Source: Stenotrophomonas geniculata ATCC 19374 = JCM 13324
GTDB lineage: Bacteria > Pseudomonadota > Gammaproteobacteria > Xanthomonadales > Xanthomonadaceae
Assembly (NCBI RefSeq): GCF_001431625.1
Contig: NZ_LLXT01000105.1
Span: 31,733 to 95,732, forward strand
Length of the DNA: 64,000 nt
Reading direction: 5' to 3'
Below are positions 39,649 to 48,876 of the stretch, piece by piece (the first letter of the stretch is position 1; each line of letters opens with the position of its first letter). A model generated the notes under the pieces. The model was given only the letters and a program-made list of their open reading frames with translations. It made no database searches and was not told where the DNA came from. A program made the position numbers and the translations under genes.

Positions 39649-40593
39649 TCAGCCTTCGTTGGCGACGCCGTGCGGTACGTGGCCGGCGGCCACATGCTCG
39701 CGGGCGCTGTCGATGTTGTGCTGCGAATCATCGAAGAAGATGTCGGCGCCGAACGCCTGCAGGAACGGGCCCTTGTGGCGGCCGCCGAGGAACAGCGCCT
39801 CGTCCAGGCGCACGCCCCACTCGCGCAGGGTGCGGATCACCCGCTCGTGCGCCGGTGCCGAGCGTGCGGTCACCAATGCGGTGCGGATCGGTGCGCTTTC
39901 GCCGGCCGGGAAGACTTCCTGCAGCGTATGCAGGGCCGACAGGAAGCCACGGAACGGGCCGCCACTGAGCGGTTCCCGGGCACGTTCGCGCTCGTGGCGG
40001 CCAAACGCTTCCACGCCCTGCTCGCGCGAAATGCGCTCGCTCTCATCACCGAAGATCACCGCATCACCGTCGAAGGCGATGCGCAGCTGCCCGGCCGGGC
40101 GGGTGATGTCGATCTGATCGGCTGCCGCCGCGGCGGTTTCGCCGGGCGGCTTGGGCAGGATGGTGGCCGCAGCGATGCCATGGCGCAACGCGCTGCGCAC
40201 TGATTCCGGGTTGGCCGACAGGAACAGGTCGGTGCCGAACGGCTTCACGTAGGGCCAGGTCGGCTCGCCGGCGGTGAACGTCGCGCGGATGATGCCCAGG
40301 CCGTAGTGCTGGATCGAGTTGAAAATGCGCAGGCCGGTATCGGCCGAGTTGCGCGACAGCAGGATGACCTCGACCCGCGGGTTCTCCGGGCTGGCGCCCT
40401 GGTTCAACGCCAGCAGCTTGCGCACCACCGGGAACGCCACACCCGGGCCGAGGATGTCGTCTTCGTGCTGACGCTGGAACTCGGCATAGGCCGCCACGCC
40501 ATCGCTCTCGAACAACGCGTGGCTTTCCTCGAGGTCGAACAGCGCGCGCGAGGTCACCGCGACGGTCAGCAAACGGGGGGAGTTGTCGCCCAT
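39649..40593 (-). CDS. 5'-nucleotidase (cytosolic type I-like)
   Basis: A 314-residue protein of the cytosolic 5'-nucleotidase I-type family known in bacteria and vertebrates. A HAD-like nucleophile region is visible as RIAFDGDAVIFGDESE, with a second aspartate pair in DIFFDDSQHNI near the C-terminus. It would dephosphorylate nucleoside monophosphates. The start MGDNSPRLL at 40593 has AAGGACC upstream; a longer frame to 40644 would overlap nadK. It lies 47 bases downstream of nadK on the same strand. Confidence 0.82.
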   Translation of the reverse strand: MGDNSPRLLTVAVTSRALFDLEESHALFESDGVAAYAEFQRQHEDDILGPGVAFPVVRKLLALNQGASPENPRVEVILLSRNSADTGLRIFNSIQHYGLGIIRATFTAGEPTWPYVKPFGTDLFLSANPESVRSALRHGIAAATILPKPPGETAAAAADQIDITRPAGQLRIAFDGDAVIFGDESERISREQGVEAFGRHERERAREPLSGGPFRGFLSALHTLQEVFPAGESAPIRTALVTARSAPAHERVIRTLREWGVRLDEALFLGGRHKGPFLQAFGADIFFDDSQHNIDSAREHVAAGHVPHGVANEG

Positions 40594-40640
40594 CGGTGGG
40601 GGTCCTTCAAGCGGTCGGCATGGCCGGCCGCCTATTGTCC

Positions 40641-41414
40641 TCAAAAAACGAACTGTTCGCTCAGGATCCGGTCTTCCAGATTGTGCTCCGGGTCGAACAG
40701 CAGGGTCACGCGGCGGTCCTTCGACTCGCGGATGGTCACCTCGACCACGTCGCGGGTCTCGTGCGAATCGGCGGTCACGCTGACCGGACGCTTGTACGGA
40801 TCAAGCACGCGGAAGCGCACTTCGGTATCCGCCTTCAGGATCGCGCCGCGCCAGCGCCGTGGGCGATAGGGCGCCAACGGCGTCAGCGCGATGGTGTGCG
40901 AGCCCAGCGGCAGCACCGGGCCATGCGCGGAATAGTTATAGGCGGTGCTGCCGGCCGGGGTGGCCACCAGCACGCCGTCGCCGATCAGTTCAGCCACGCG
41001 CTCCTGGCCGTTCAGGTCGATGCCGATATGCGCGGCTTGCCGGGTCTGCCGCAGCAGCGAGACATCGTTGTAGGCCAGCGAACCGGTACTGGTGCCCGAT
41101 TCGGTCAGCGCGACCATTTCCAGCGGGCGCAGGTTGGCCGGTTCGGCGCGCGCAATGCGGGCCTGCACGTCATCGTCGCCACGGTACTGGTTCATCAGGA
41201 AACCGACCGTGCCCAGCTTCATGCCGAACACCGGCTTGCCCAGGTGCCCGTGCCGGTGCAGGGTCTGCAGCATGAAGCCGTCGCCACCCAGCGGGCACAG
41301 TACGTCGGCCTGCTCCGGCGTGTGATCGCCATAACGCGAAATCATCGCCGCGCGAGCCATCTGCGCAGGTTCGGTGGTGCTGGCCAGGAAAGCGATGCGG
41401 GGGGTGTCGCTCAT
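40641..41414 (-). CDS. nadK: NAD kinase
   Basis: A 257-residue kinase making NADP from NAD and ATP. The family GGDG motif (PLGGDGFML), the NE/D-type motif (YNDVSLLRQ) and [16 protein letters not shown] are intact. Length is at the short end, usual for Xanthomonadaceae. The start at 41414 ([13 protein letters not shown]) has GGAT upstream; the longer frame to 41678 runs into repeat sequence and is rejected. Confidence 0.94.
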   Translation of the reverse strand: MSDTPRIAFLASTTEPAQMARAAMISRYGDHTPEQADVLCPLGGDGFMLQTLHRHGHLGKPVFGMKLGTVGFLMNQYRGDDDVQARIARAEPANLRPLEMVALTESGTSTGSLAYNDVSLLRQTRQAAHIGIDLNGQERVAELIGDGVLVATPAGSTAYNYSAHGPVLPLGSHTIALTPLAPYRPRRWRGAILKADTEVRFRVLDPYKRPVSVTADSHETRDVVEVTIRESKDRRVTLLFDPEHNLEDRILSEQFVF

Positions 41415-41481
41415 CGGTGGATCCGGGGGGAAGGCATGAGGGAGAGCATAACCGAGCGCCGGAGGTTGGACTCCGCTGGGC

Positions 41482-41583
41482 GGATGACCGGCCCGTCCGC
41501 CGGGACACGCCGTAAACCCATTCCTGGGGGCTCGGTCGCGCCATCCATGGCGCTCACGGTCCCGGCGGACGGGCCGGACATCC
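41482..41583. repeat. Long inverted repeat with nested palindrome
   Basis: Perfect 19-bp arms (41488-41506 and 41559-41577, right arm GTCCCGGCGGACGGGCCGG) extend to about 25 bp with one mismatch. The 52-base centre contains its own palindrome GCGCCAT-cc-ATGGCGC (41538-41553). It occupies most of the gap between nadK and the glutamate dehydrogenase gene and differs from the GTAG palindromes. It has no coding potential for a transposase, so it looks like a non-autonomous dispersed repeat. Confidence 0.75.
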
Positions 41584-41635
41584 ACCTGACAGGTCGACGG
41601 CCGGCGTCGGGTCAGTGATCGCAGAATAGACAGGC

Positions 41636-41667
41636 AAAAACAGAACGGCCCCGCTTTCGCGGGGCCG
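41636..41667 (-). terminator. Rho-independent terminator of the glutamate dehydrogenase gene
   Basis: On the minus strand the stem CGGCCCCGC / GCGGGGCCG with a GAAA loop is followed by TTCTGTTTTTG. It lies 43 bases beyond the stop at 41710. Confidence 0.85.
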
Positions 41668-41709
41668 CTGTGTTTCACGCATGCCGGGCAGCGCCCGGCG
41701 TTACATCAC

Positions 41710-44700
41710 TTACGCACCGTGCGCGGCCAGCTGGCCCAGGCGCTGGACTGCGACCGAAACGGTCGGGTAGTCCAGGGTCTTCTGCTCGGCCAGTTCGGCC
41801 AGCATCGCCAGGGTGAAGCGCAGGCTGTTGTCGTCACGGCCCATCCAGGCTGCGACCTTGGCCTCCGCGCTGCTGCCCTTGGTGCCCAGCACCTGGCCGG
41901 CCAGGTTGCGGTGGTTGGCCGCCAGTTCGTCACGCAGCACGCCACGTGCCACGGCGTGCCAACGACCGTTGACCTCCAGCGCGTCGACCTGCTCGAACAG
42001 CCACGGCAGCTGCAGGGCATCGCCCAGGCGGAAGTGGACCTTGGACACGTCCACCGGCTTCAGCTTGCGGGTGCGGGCCAGTTCGATGATGTCGAACGCC
42101 GGCTCCAGGAAGTGCAGTTCGGCCAGCTGCTGCGCCAGCGCGGACGGCAGGCCCTTTTCCTTCCACTCGGCCACCAGGGCTTCGTAGGTCGGACGCTGCG
42201 AATCCGGCAGCACACCCGAAGCAACGCGGATGTCGTTGAACGGACCCTGGTAGCGGTTGACCGCTTCGGTGATGCCCGGCATCGCACCCGGGCGCGACAG
42301 CAGCCAGCGCACGAACGAGCGCTGCAGCTTCCAGATCACTTCCAGCGCATCGATCTGCACCGACTCCGGCACTTTGCCGTCGAGGGCATCGATCTGCGCC
42401 CACAGCGCGCGTGCATCCAGCGTTTCGCGGCTGATGGTGTAGGCCTTGGCGACCTCGGCGATGGAACGGCCGGTGTCTTCCTGCATGCGCATCAGGAAGG
42501 TAGCGCCCATGCGGTTGATGGTCTGGTTGGTCACGGCCGTGGCGATGATTTCGCGCTTCAGGCGGTGACGCTCCATCGCGTCGGCGTACTTCTTCTGCAG
42601 CGGGGTCGGGAAGTAGCGCTGCAGTTCCTTGGACAGGTACGGATCTTCCGGGATGTCCGAATCCAGCAGCTGGGCGAACGCCACCAGCTTGGAGTAGGAC
42701 AGCAGCACCGACAGTTCCGGACGGGTCAGGCCCTGGCCACGTGCCTTGCGCTGGGACAGCTCGGCGTCGGACGGCAGGAACTCGATCTGGCGGTCGAGCA
42801 GCCCCTGCTGTTCCAGGGTACGGATGAAGTGCTGCTTGGAACCCAGGCGCTTGACCGCCATCCGCTCCATCAGGCTCAGGGCCTGGTTCTGGCGGTAGTT
42901 GTCATTCAGCACCAGCTCTGCGACTTCATCGGTCATCGAGGCCAGCAGCTTGTTGCGCTGCTCGACGGTCAGCTTCTTGGCCCGCACCACATCATTGAGC
43001 AGGATCTTGATGTTGACTTCATGGTCGGAGGTGTCGACACCGGCCGAGTTGTCGATGAAGTCGGTGTTGAGCAGCACGCCGGCCTGCGCGGCTTCGATGC
43101 GGCCCAGCTGGGTCATGCCCAGGTTGCCGCCCTCGCCCACTACCTTGCAGCGCAGCTCGCCACCATTCACGCGCAGCGCGTTGTTGGCGCGGTCGCCGAC
43201 ATCGCTGTGCTGCTCGCTGGCAGCCTTCACGTAGGTACCGATGCCGCCGTTCCACAGCAGGTCGACCGGTGCCTTCAGGATCGCGCTCATCAGATCGTTC
43301 GGCGACAGCGCCTTGACGTTGTCGTCCAGGCCCAGCGCTTCACGCACCTGCGGGGTGATCTCGATCGACTTCAGGCTGCGCGGATAGATGCCGCCGCCCT
43401 TGCTGATCAGCTTGGCATCGTAGTCCGCCCAGCTCGAACGCGGCACGGTGAACAGGCGCTCACGTTCGACGAACGTGGTGGCCGCATTCGGGTTCGGGTC
43501 CAGGAAGATGTGGCGGTGGTCGAATGCAGCGACCAGGCGGATGTGGCGCGACAGCAGCATGCCGTTGCCGAACACGTCGCCGGACATGTCGCCGACGCCG
43601 ACCGCGGTGAAGTCCTGGCTCTGGCTGTCACGACCCAGCGCACGGAAGTGGCGCTTGACCGACTCCCACGCACCGCGTGCGGTGATGCCCATGCCCTTGT
43701 GGTCGTAACCGACCGAACCACCGGAGGCGAATGCATCGCCCATCCAGAAGCCGTGCGCAATGGCCAGGCCGTTGGCGATGTCGGAGAAGGTCGCGGTGCC
43801 CTTGTCGGCCGCCACCACCAGGTACGGATCGTCCATGTCGTGGCGCACGACATCCACCGGCGGCACGATCTTGTTGTTGACGATGTTGTCGGTGATGTCC
43901 AGCAGGCCCTGGATGAACAGCTTGTAGCAGGCCACGCCGTTGGCGAAGATCGCATCGCGATCGCCATTCACCGGCGGCATCTTGGCGAAGAAGCCACCCT
44001 TCGCGCCGACCGGCACGATGACGGTGTTCTTGACCATCTGCGCCTTGACCAGGCCCAGCACTTCGGTACGGAAGTCTTCGCGACGATCCGACCAGCGCAG
44101 GCCACCACGGGCCACGGCGCCAAAGCGCAGGTGGGTACCTTCCACGCGCGGGCCGTAGACGAAGATTTCGCGGTACGGGCGCGGCTTCGGCAGGTCCGGC
44201 ACCAGCGCCGAATCGAACTTGAAGCTGATGACATGGCCGTGCTGGCCGTTGGCATCGGTCTGGTAGTAGCTGGTACGCAGGGTCGCGTCGATCACACCCA
44301 TGAACGAGCGCAGGATGCGGTCCTCGTCCAGGCTGGACACGCGGTCCATCAGCTTCAGCAGCGCATCGCGCGCAGCCTGCATCTGTGCGTCGCGGTCACC
44401 CTTGCGGGCGTCGACCACGGTCTTGAGCACCTTCAGGGTGGCGTCGTCGCCAGCAGCCAGCACATCGAAGTGGGCCTTCAGCTGGGCCTGGCCGGCAGCG
44501 ATGTCGTCCTTGCTCTCGTGGCCGGTGGCCGGATCGAAGCGCGCTTCGAACAGCTCGACCAGCAGGCGGGCCAGCAGCGGGTAGCGCGCGAAGGTGCCTT
44601 CCACGTAGGCCTGCGAGAACGGCACGCCGGTCTGCAGCAGGTACTTGCAGTAGCCACGCAGCATGGCGACCTGGCGCCAATGCAGGCCGGCAGCCAGCAC

Positions 44701-46686
44701 CAGGCGGTTGAAGCCATCGTTCTCGGCATCGCCGTGCCAGACGCGGGCGAAGGTCTCGCCGAAGGCTTCATCGACGCTGGCGGCATCGATCGCGCCGGCG
44801 GTCGATTCGACCTCGAAGTCCTGCACGTACACCGGCGCGTTGTCGACCGACAGGCGGTACGGACGCTCGGCGATCACGCGCAGGCCCATGTTTTCCATCA
44901 TCGGCAGCGCATCCGACAGCGGAATGTCGTCCAGCTGGCGATACAGCTTCAGGCGCAGGCCATCGCCGCTTTCGCGCGGCACGGCCTGCAGGCTCAGGCG
45001 CAGGTCGTCCGGGCCGGTCAGGGCGTCGAGCTGACTGACATCGTTGGCGGCAACCGCGGTGCTGTTGTCTTCGATGTAGCCGGCCGGCAACGCCTTGCCG
45101 ATGCGGGCGGCGATGCGCAGGCCTTCGGTCTCGCCATGGCGGGACACCAGCGCTTCGCGCAGGTCGTCCTGCCAGTTGCGCAGCACCTGGGCCAGCTTCT
45201 GCTCCAGTTCGGCGGTATCGACGTCGAGCATTTCACCCGGCTTCGGGCGCACGATCAGGTGCACCTGGGCCAGCGGCGATTCGCCCAGCACCACCGAGCT
45301 GTCCACGTACTCGCCGTGCAGCGCTTCCTTCAGCATTGCTTCGATGCGCAGGCGCACGTCGGTGTTGAAGCGCTCGCGCGGCAGGTAGACCAGCGCGGAA
45401 ATGAAACGGCTGTACTTGTCGCGGCGCAGGAACAGGCGGCTGCGCACGCGCTCCTGCAGGCCCAGCACGCCCATCGCGGTGCGGAACAGTTCGTCCTCGC
45501 TGGACTGGAACAGTTCTTCGCGCGGCAGGGTTTCCAGGATGTGGCGCAGGGCCTTGCCGCTGTGGCTGGCCGGGGCCAGGCCCGACTGCTTCATCACGTG
45601 CTCGTGGCGCTGGCGCACCAGCGGGATTTCCCACGGGCGACGGTTATAGGCGCTGGAGGTGAACAGGCCGAGGAAGCGCTGCTCGCCGATGATCTTGCCC
45701 TTGGCGTCGAATTCCAGCACGCCGATGTAGTCCATGTAGCCGGCGCGGTGCACCCGCGAACGGGCATTGGTCTTGGTCAGGATCAGCGCGTCCTTCAGCC
45801 CGGACGTGGTGTTCAGGCCCTGCGCGGCCAGGGTCTTGACCGGACGGGCGGCGGACTTGTCCTTGCCGCGCATCAGGCCCAGGCCGGTGTCGTTCAGCGG
45901 CGCCAGCACGTCTTCCTTGCCCTGCTTCTCGACGCGGTACTCGCGGTAGCCGAAGAAGGTGAAGTGGTTGTCGGCGGCCCAGCGCAGGAACTCCTGTGCT
46001 TCCTTGCGCGACGCGTCGTCGACCGGCAGCTGGCGGCTGCCCAGGTCGTCGGCCAGTGCCAGCGCCTTGTCCTTCATCGGCTGCCAGTCGCGCACGATCG
46101 CACGCACTTCGTCCAGCGCCTTGTTGATGGCCTGCTCGATGGCGGCCATGGCGTCGGCCGGCTGGCGGTCGATCTCCAGCAGCATCACCGACTCGGCATC
46201 GCCTTCGCCGACCTTGACCAGCTTGCCGGCCTTGTCGCGGGTGAAACGCAGCACCGGGTGGCCCAGCACGTGGACACCCACGCCCTGTTCGGCCAGCGAC
46301 ATGGTGACGGTGTCGACCAGGAACGGCATGTCGTCGTTGACGATCTGCAGCACGGTGTGCGGCGACTCCCAACCGTTGGCCTTCGCGGTCGGATTGAACA
46401 CGCGGACGTTGGCCTTGCCGGCCTTGCGGGCACGGGCGAATTCCAGCGTCTCAGCCGCGAGAGCGGCCCACTCTTCAGCGCTGTGGTGCGGGAACTCGTC
46501 CGACTCCATGCGCTTGTAGAAGTCAGTGGCAAATGCCACTGCTTCGGCCTGTGCGGCCGCGGGGTAGCGCTTGCGCAAGGCCGTGTACACCGGCTCCAGG
46601 GAGAAACCAGCGGTCACTGCGACCTCCGCTTCTGCTGGTTTGGTCTTGTTTTTCACGGTCTTGGCTGCGGTTTTTTGCGGTTTCAT
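41710..46686 (-). CDS. gdhB: Large NAD-specific glutamate dehydrogenase (180-kDa type)
   Basis: A 1658-residue enzyme of the L-GDH180 group that oxidises glutamate to 2-oxoglutarate with NAD+, feeding carbon from amino acids into the TCA cycle. N-terminal ACT-like regulatory domains (about 1-700) precede the catalytic domain, where PVGAKGGFFAK carries the substrate lysine and the Rossmann region follows (GVGDMSGDVFGNGML); a helical C-terminal region completes it. The length matches the roughly 1600-residue class. A single gene with its own terminator. The 250-base gap upstream, shared with the divergent efflux regulator, holds the promoters of both. Confidence 0.95.
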   Translation of the reverse strand: MKPQKTAAKTVKNKTKPAEAEVAVTAGFSLEPVYTALRKRYPAAAQAEAVAFATDFYKRMESDEFPHHSAEEWAALAAETLEFARARKAGKANVRVFNPTAKANGWESPHTVLQIVNDDMPFLVDTVTMSLAEQGVGVHVLGHPVLRFTRDKAGKLVKVGEGDAESVMLLEIDRQPADAMAAIEQAINKALDEVRAIVRDWQPMKDKALALADDLGSRQLPVDDASRKEAQEFLRWAADNHFTFFGYREYRVEKQGKEDVLAPLNDTGLGLMRGKDKSAARPVKTLAAQGLNTTSGLKDALILTKTNARSRVHRAGYMDYIGVLEFDAKGKIIGEQRFLGLFTSSAYNRRPWEIPLVRQRHEHVMKQSGLAPASHSGKALRHILETLPREELFQSSEDELFRTAMGVLGLQERVRSRLFLRRDKYSRFISALVYLPRERFNTDVRLRIEAMLKEALHGEYVDSSVVLGESPLAQVHLIVRPKPGEMLDVDTAELEQKLAQVLRNWQDDLREALVSRHGETEGLRIAARIGKALPAGYIEDNSTAVAANDVSQLDALTGPDDLRLSLQAVPRESGDGLRLKLYRQLDDIPLSDALPMMENMGLRVIAERPYRLSVDNAPVYVQDFEVESTAGAIDAASVDEAFGETFARVWHGDAENDGFNRLVLAAGLHWRQVAMLRGYCKYLLQTGVPFSQAYVEGTFARYPLLARLLVELFEARFDPATGHESKDDIAAGQAQLKAHFDVLAAGDDATLKVLKTVVDARKGDRDAQMQAARDALLKLMDRVSSLDEDRILRSFMGVIDATLRTSYYQTDANGQHGHVISFKFDSALVPDLPKPRPYREIFVYGPRVEGTHLRFGAVARGGLRWSDRREDFRTEVLGLVKAQMVKNTVIVPVGAKGGFFAKMPPVNGDRDAIFANGVACYKLFIQGLLDITDNIVNNKIVPPVDVVRHDMDDPYLVVAADKGTATFSDIANGLAIAHGFWMGDAFASGGSVGYDHKGMGITARGAWESVKRHFRALGRDSQSQDFTAVGVGDMSGDVFGNGMLLSRHIRLVAAFDHRHIFLDPNPNAATTFVERERLFTVPRSSWADYDAKLISKGGGIYPRSLKSIEITPQVREALGLDDNVKALSPNDLMSAILKAPVDLLWNGGIGTYVKAASEQHSDVGDRANNALRVNGGELRCKVVGEGGNLGMTQLGRIEAAQAGVLLNTDFIDNSAGVDTSDHEVNIKILLNDVVRAKKLTVEQRNKLLASMTDEVAELVLNDNYRQNQALSLMERMAVKRLGSKQHFIRTLEQQGLLDRQIEFLPSDAELSQRKARGQGLTRPELSVLLSYSKLVAFAQLLDSDIPEDPYLSKELQRYFPTPLQKKYADAMERHRLKREIIATAVTNQTINRMGATFLMRMQEDTGRSIAEVAKAYTISRETLDARALWAQIDALDGKVPESVQIDALEVIWKLQRSFVRWLLSRPGAMPGITEAVNRYQGPFNDIRVASGVLPDSQRPTYEALVAEWKEKGLPSALAQQLAELHFLEPAFDIIELARTRKLKPVDVSKVHFRLGDALQLPWLFEQVDALEVNGRWHAVARGVLRDELAANHRNLAGQVLGTKGSSAEAKVAAWMGRDDNSLRFTLAMLAELAEQKTLDYPTVSVAVQRLGQLAAHGA

Positions 46687-46916
46687 GGCAGAGCGATGCG
46701 CTTGCTCAGTTGGGAAAATGAAATTGTAGCCCTACCGCACGAAAAGGCCTTGCTGCAGGACGGAATAACCAGATTCGGGTTTGCTGCGGTTTAGACGCCT
46801 ATTCAGTTCGCACCGGTATGGTGCTGGCGCCCGCTTCAGCACTGCCGACAGGATCGGCAAAGCGCGTTACCGGAAGACACACGCGGCGACACCGATTCGA
46901 TTCCACAATCCTGAAC

Positions 46917-46932
46917 TGGACGGTATAGTCCA
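46917..46932. promoter_or_regulatory. Candidate TetR operator overlapping a -10 element
   Basis: The inverted repeat TGGAC-N6-GTCCA encloses TATAGT, a plausible -10 hexamer, only 4 bases upstream of the regulator's GTG. A repressor bound here would block the whole TetR-MFP-RND operon. I see no strong -35. Confidence 0.45.
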
Positions 46933-46936
46933 CCGC

Positions 46937-47593
46937 GTGAATCCGGCCTACCTCCCCGTTGCCCTCGACGCACGCGATGAGCGCGTGTTCGATGCCGTGC
47001 GCGAGCTGCTGGCCCAGCAGGGCATGCAGATGAGCATGGATGCGGTGGCCCAGCACGCCGGCTGCTCCAAGCAGACCCTGTACTCGCGTTACGGCAGCAA
47101 GCAGGAACTGCTGCGCCGGGTGATGCAGCGCCACGTCGGCCACGCCACCGGCGCCATGGTTCGTGCACTCCGCACTGACGACCTGCGTGCCAGCCTGCTC
47201 CAGTTCGCCACCGACTTTCTGGAGCACTTCAACCAACCGCACGTGGGCCAGGCCTGTCGGCTGATCGCCGCCGATGCATCCCAGTTTCCCGAAGAGGCGC
47301 GTACGCTGTACCGGCATGGTGCCGGCGCGCTGACGCTTCATCTTGCTGAATGGATTGAAACCGTTTGCATGCGAGGCCAGCTCCGGCATGACGACCCGCA
47401 CTTCATGGCCGAACTGCTGCTGAGCATGATCGCCGGTCAGGATTTCGACAAACAGCGCTTCCATACCCCCCATCGTGATGACGCGCAGCTGCGTCGGCGC
47501 TGGGCAGAGTTCTCCGTCGACAGCTTCCTGCGCGCCTTCGCGCCTCAGCCGTCGCCGGCCCCGTCTTCAAACCAACCCCGGAGTTCCTCCTGA
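46937..47593 (+). CDS. TetR family regulator of the efflux operon
   Basis: A 218-residue TetR-type repressor. The N-terminal HTH reads GMQMSMDAVAQHAGCSKQTLYSRYGSKQELL (residues about 29-59); the C-terminal ligand-binding part is helical, with a GQDFDKQRF segment. The GTG at 46937 is chosen because it gives the usual short leader before the HTH; the start could be nearly leaderless, since a -10-like box ends 8 bases before it. Its stop shares a base with the start of the adaptor gene (TGATG), so repressor and pump are translated from one message. Confidence 0.85.
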   Translation: MNPAYLPVALDARDERVFDAVRELLAQQGMQMSMDAVAQHAGCSKQTLYSRYGSKQELLRRVMQRHVGHATGAMVRALRTDDLRASLLQFATDFLEHFNQPHVGQACRLIAADASQFPEEARTLYRHGAGALTLHLAEWIETVCMRGQLRHDDPHFMAELLLSMIAGQDFDKQRFHTPHRDDAQLRRRWAEFSVDSFLRAFAPQPSPAPSSNQPRSSS

Positions 47594-48861
47594 TGACCGC
47601 CCCACTCCGCACCCTTGCCTTGACGTGCGCCGTTGCTGTCGCGCTGGCTGCCTGCAAGAAGCCGGAACAGCAGACGCCCCCGCCGCCGGAGGTGGGCGTG
47701 ATCGACGCCAAGCCGCAGACCCTGCCGCTGCAGCGTGAGCTGGTCGGCCGCCTGTCGCCGTTCCGCAGCGCCGACGTGCGTGCGCGCGTGCCGGGCGTAC
47801 TGCTCAAGCGCGTCTACCAGGAAGGCTCCCAGGTCAAGCAGGGGCAACCCCTGTTCCTGATCGACCCGGCGCCGCTGCGTGCCTCGCTCAACGCCTCCGA
47901 GGCCCAGCTGGCTTCGGCCCGCGCCACCTACGCCAATGCCAAGGTGGCCGCCGACCGCGCCCGTTCGCTGGCGCCGCAGCAGTTCGTCTCCAAGTCCGAC
48001 CTGGACAACGCCGAATCGGCCGAACGCACCGCGCTGGCCGCGGTCAAGCAGGCCGAAGCGGCGGTGACCTCCTCGCGCATCAGCCTGGGCTATACCGAAG
48101 TGACCGCACCGATCAGTGGCGTGGCCAACAAGCAGCAGGTCACCGAGGGCGCACTGGTCGGCCAGGGCGATGTGACCCTGCTGACCACCGTCGACCAGCT
48201 CGACCCGCTGTACGTGAACTTCTCGCTGAGCGTGGATGAGCTGACCCAGCTGCGTGCGCAGCAGGCCAAGGGCGCGCTGGCGCTGTCGGGTGACGGCAAG
48301 GCCACGGTCAACGTCAAGCTGGCCGACGGCACCACTTACAGCGAGCCGGGCACGCTGGACTTCTCTTCGACCACGGTCGACCCGGCCACCGGCGCGGTGT
48401 CGCTGCGTGCGCTGCTGCCGAACCCGCAGCAGATCCTGCTGCCGGGTGCCTTCGTCAGCTTCCAGGCCAACCTGGGCGAGCGCAACAACGCCTACCTGGT
48501 GCCGCAGCAGGCACTGCTGCGTGACACCACCGGCGGCTACGTGATGGTGGTCGGTGCCGACGGCAAGGTCATCCGCAAGAACGTGAAGACCGACGGTGCA
48601 CAGAACGGCAACTGGCTGGTCAGCGACGGCCTGGCCGCCGGTGACAAGGTGATCGTGGCCGGCGTGCAGAAGGTCAAGGAAGGCGCACCGGCAGTCGCCA
48701 AGCCGTGGACCCCGGGGCAGGACGCCAACGGCAAGCCTGCCGCAGGCGGCGCCGCTCCGGCGGGCGCGGCACCGGCCGCAGGCAAGGCACCGGCCGACGC
48801 GGCCAAGCCCGAGCAGGCCGATGCGGCCAAGCCGGCAGCCACCGATTCGAACAAGCAGTAA
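47593..48861 (+). CDS. RND efflux periplasmic adaptor (MFP) lipoprotein
   Basis: A 422-residue membrane fusion protein of the AcrA/MexA type. A lipoprotein signal (TCAVAVALAAC, Cys21 as the lipidated residue) anchors it to the inner membrane. Barrel-sandwich (lipoyl), alpha-hairpin (SEAQLASARATYANAKVAADRARSL region) and beta-barrel domains follow; the tail is a low-complexity Ala/Gly/Lys stretch. It bridges the RND pump and an outer-membrane channel. Possibly SmeG-like, based only on the gene order (TetR upstream, no outer-membrane gene); not certain. Confidence 0.9.
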   Translation: MTAPLRTLALTCAVAVALAACKKPEQQTPPPPEVGVIDAKPQTLPLQRELVGRLSPFRSADVRARVPGVLLKRVYQEGSQVKQGQPLFLIDPAPLRASLNASEAQLASARATYANAKVAADRARSLAPQQFVSKSDLDNAESAERTALAAVKQAEAAVTSSRISLGYTEVTAPISGVANKQQVTEGALVGQGDVTLLTTVDQLDPLYVNFSLSVDELTQLRAQQAKGALALSGDGKATVNVKLADGTTYSEPGTLDFSSTTVDPATGAVSLRALLPNPQQILLPGAFVSFQANLGERNNAYLVPQQALLRDTTGGYVMVVGADGKVIRKNVKTDGAQNGNWLVSDGLAAGDKVIVAGVQKVKEGAPAVAKPWTPGQDANGKPAAGGAAPAGAAPAAGKAPADAAKPEQADAAKPAATDSNKQ

Positions 48862-48876
48862 CGGGAACCTTCCGTC

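Noticed and set aside
41719..46794. A 1691-codon open frame on the plus strand opposite the glutamate dehydrogenase gene
   Set aside because: In high-GC DNA with strong third-position GC, the antisense frame stays open by codon bias. The translation is rich in His, Gln, Val and Ala with no domain, and the minus-strand GDH is unambiguous.
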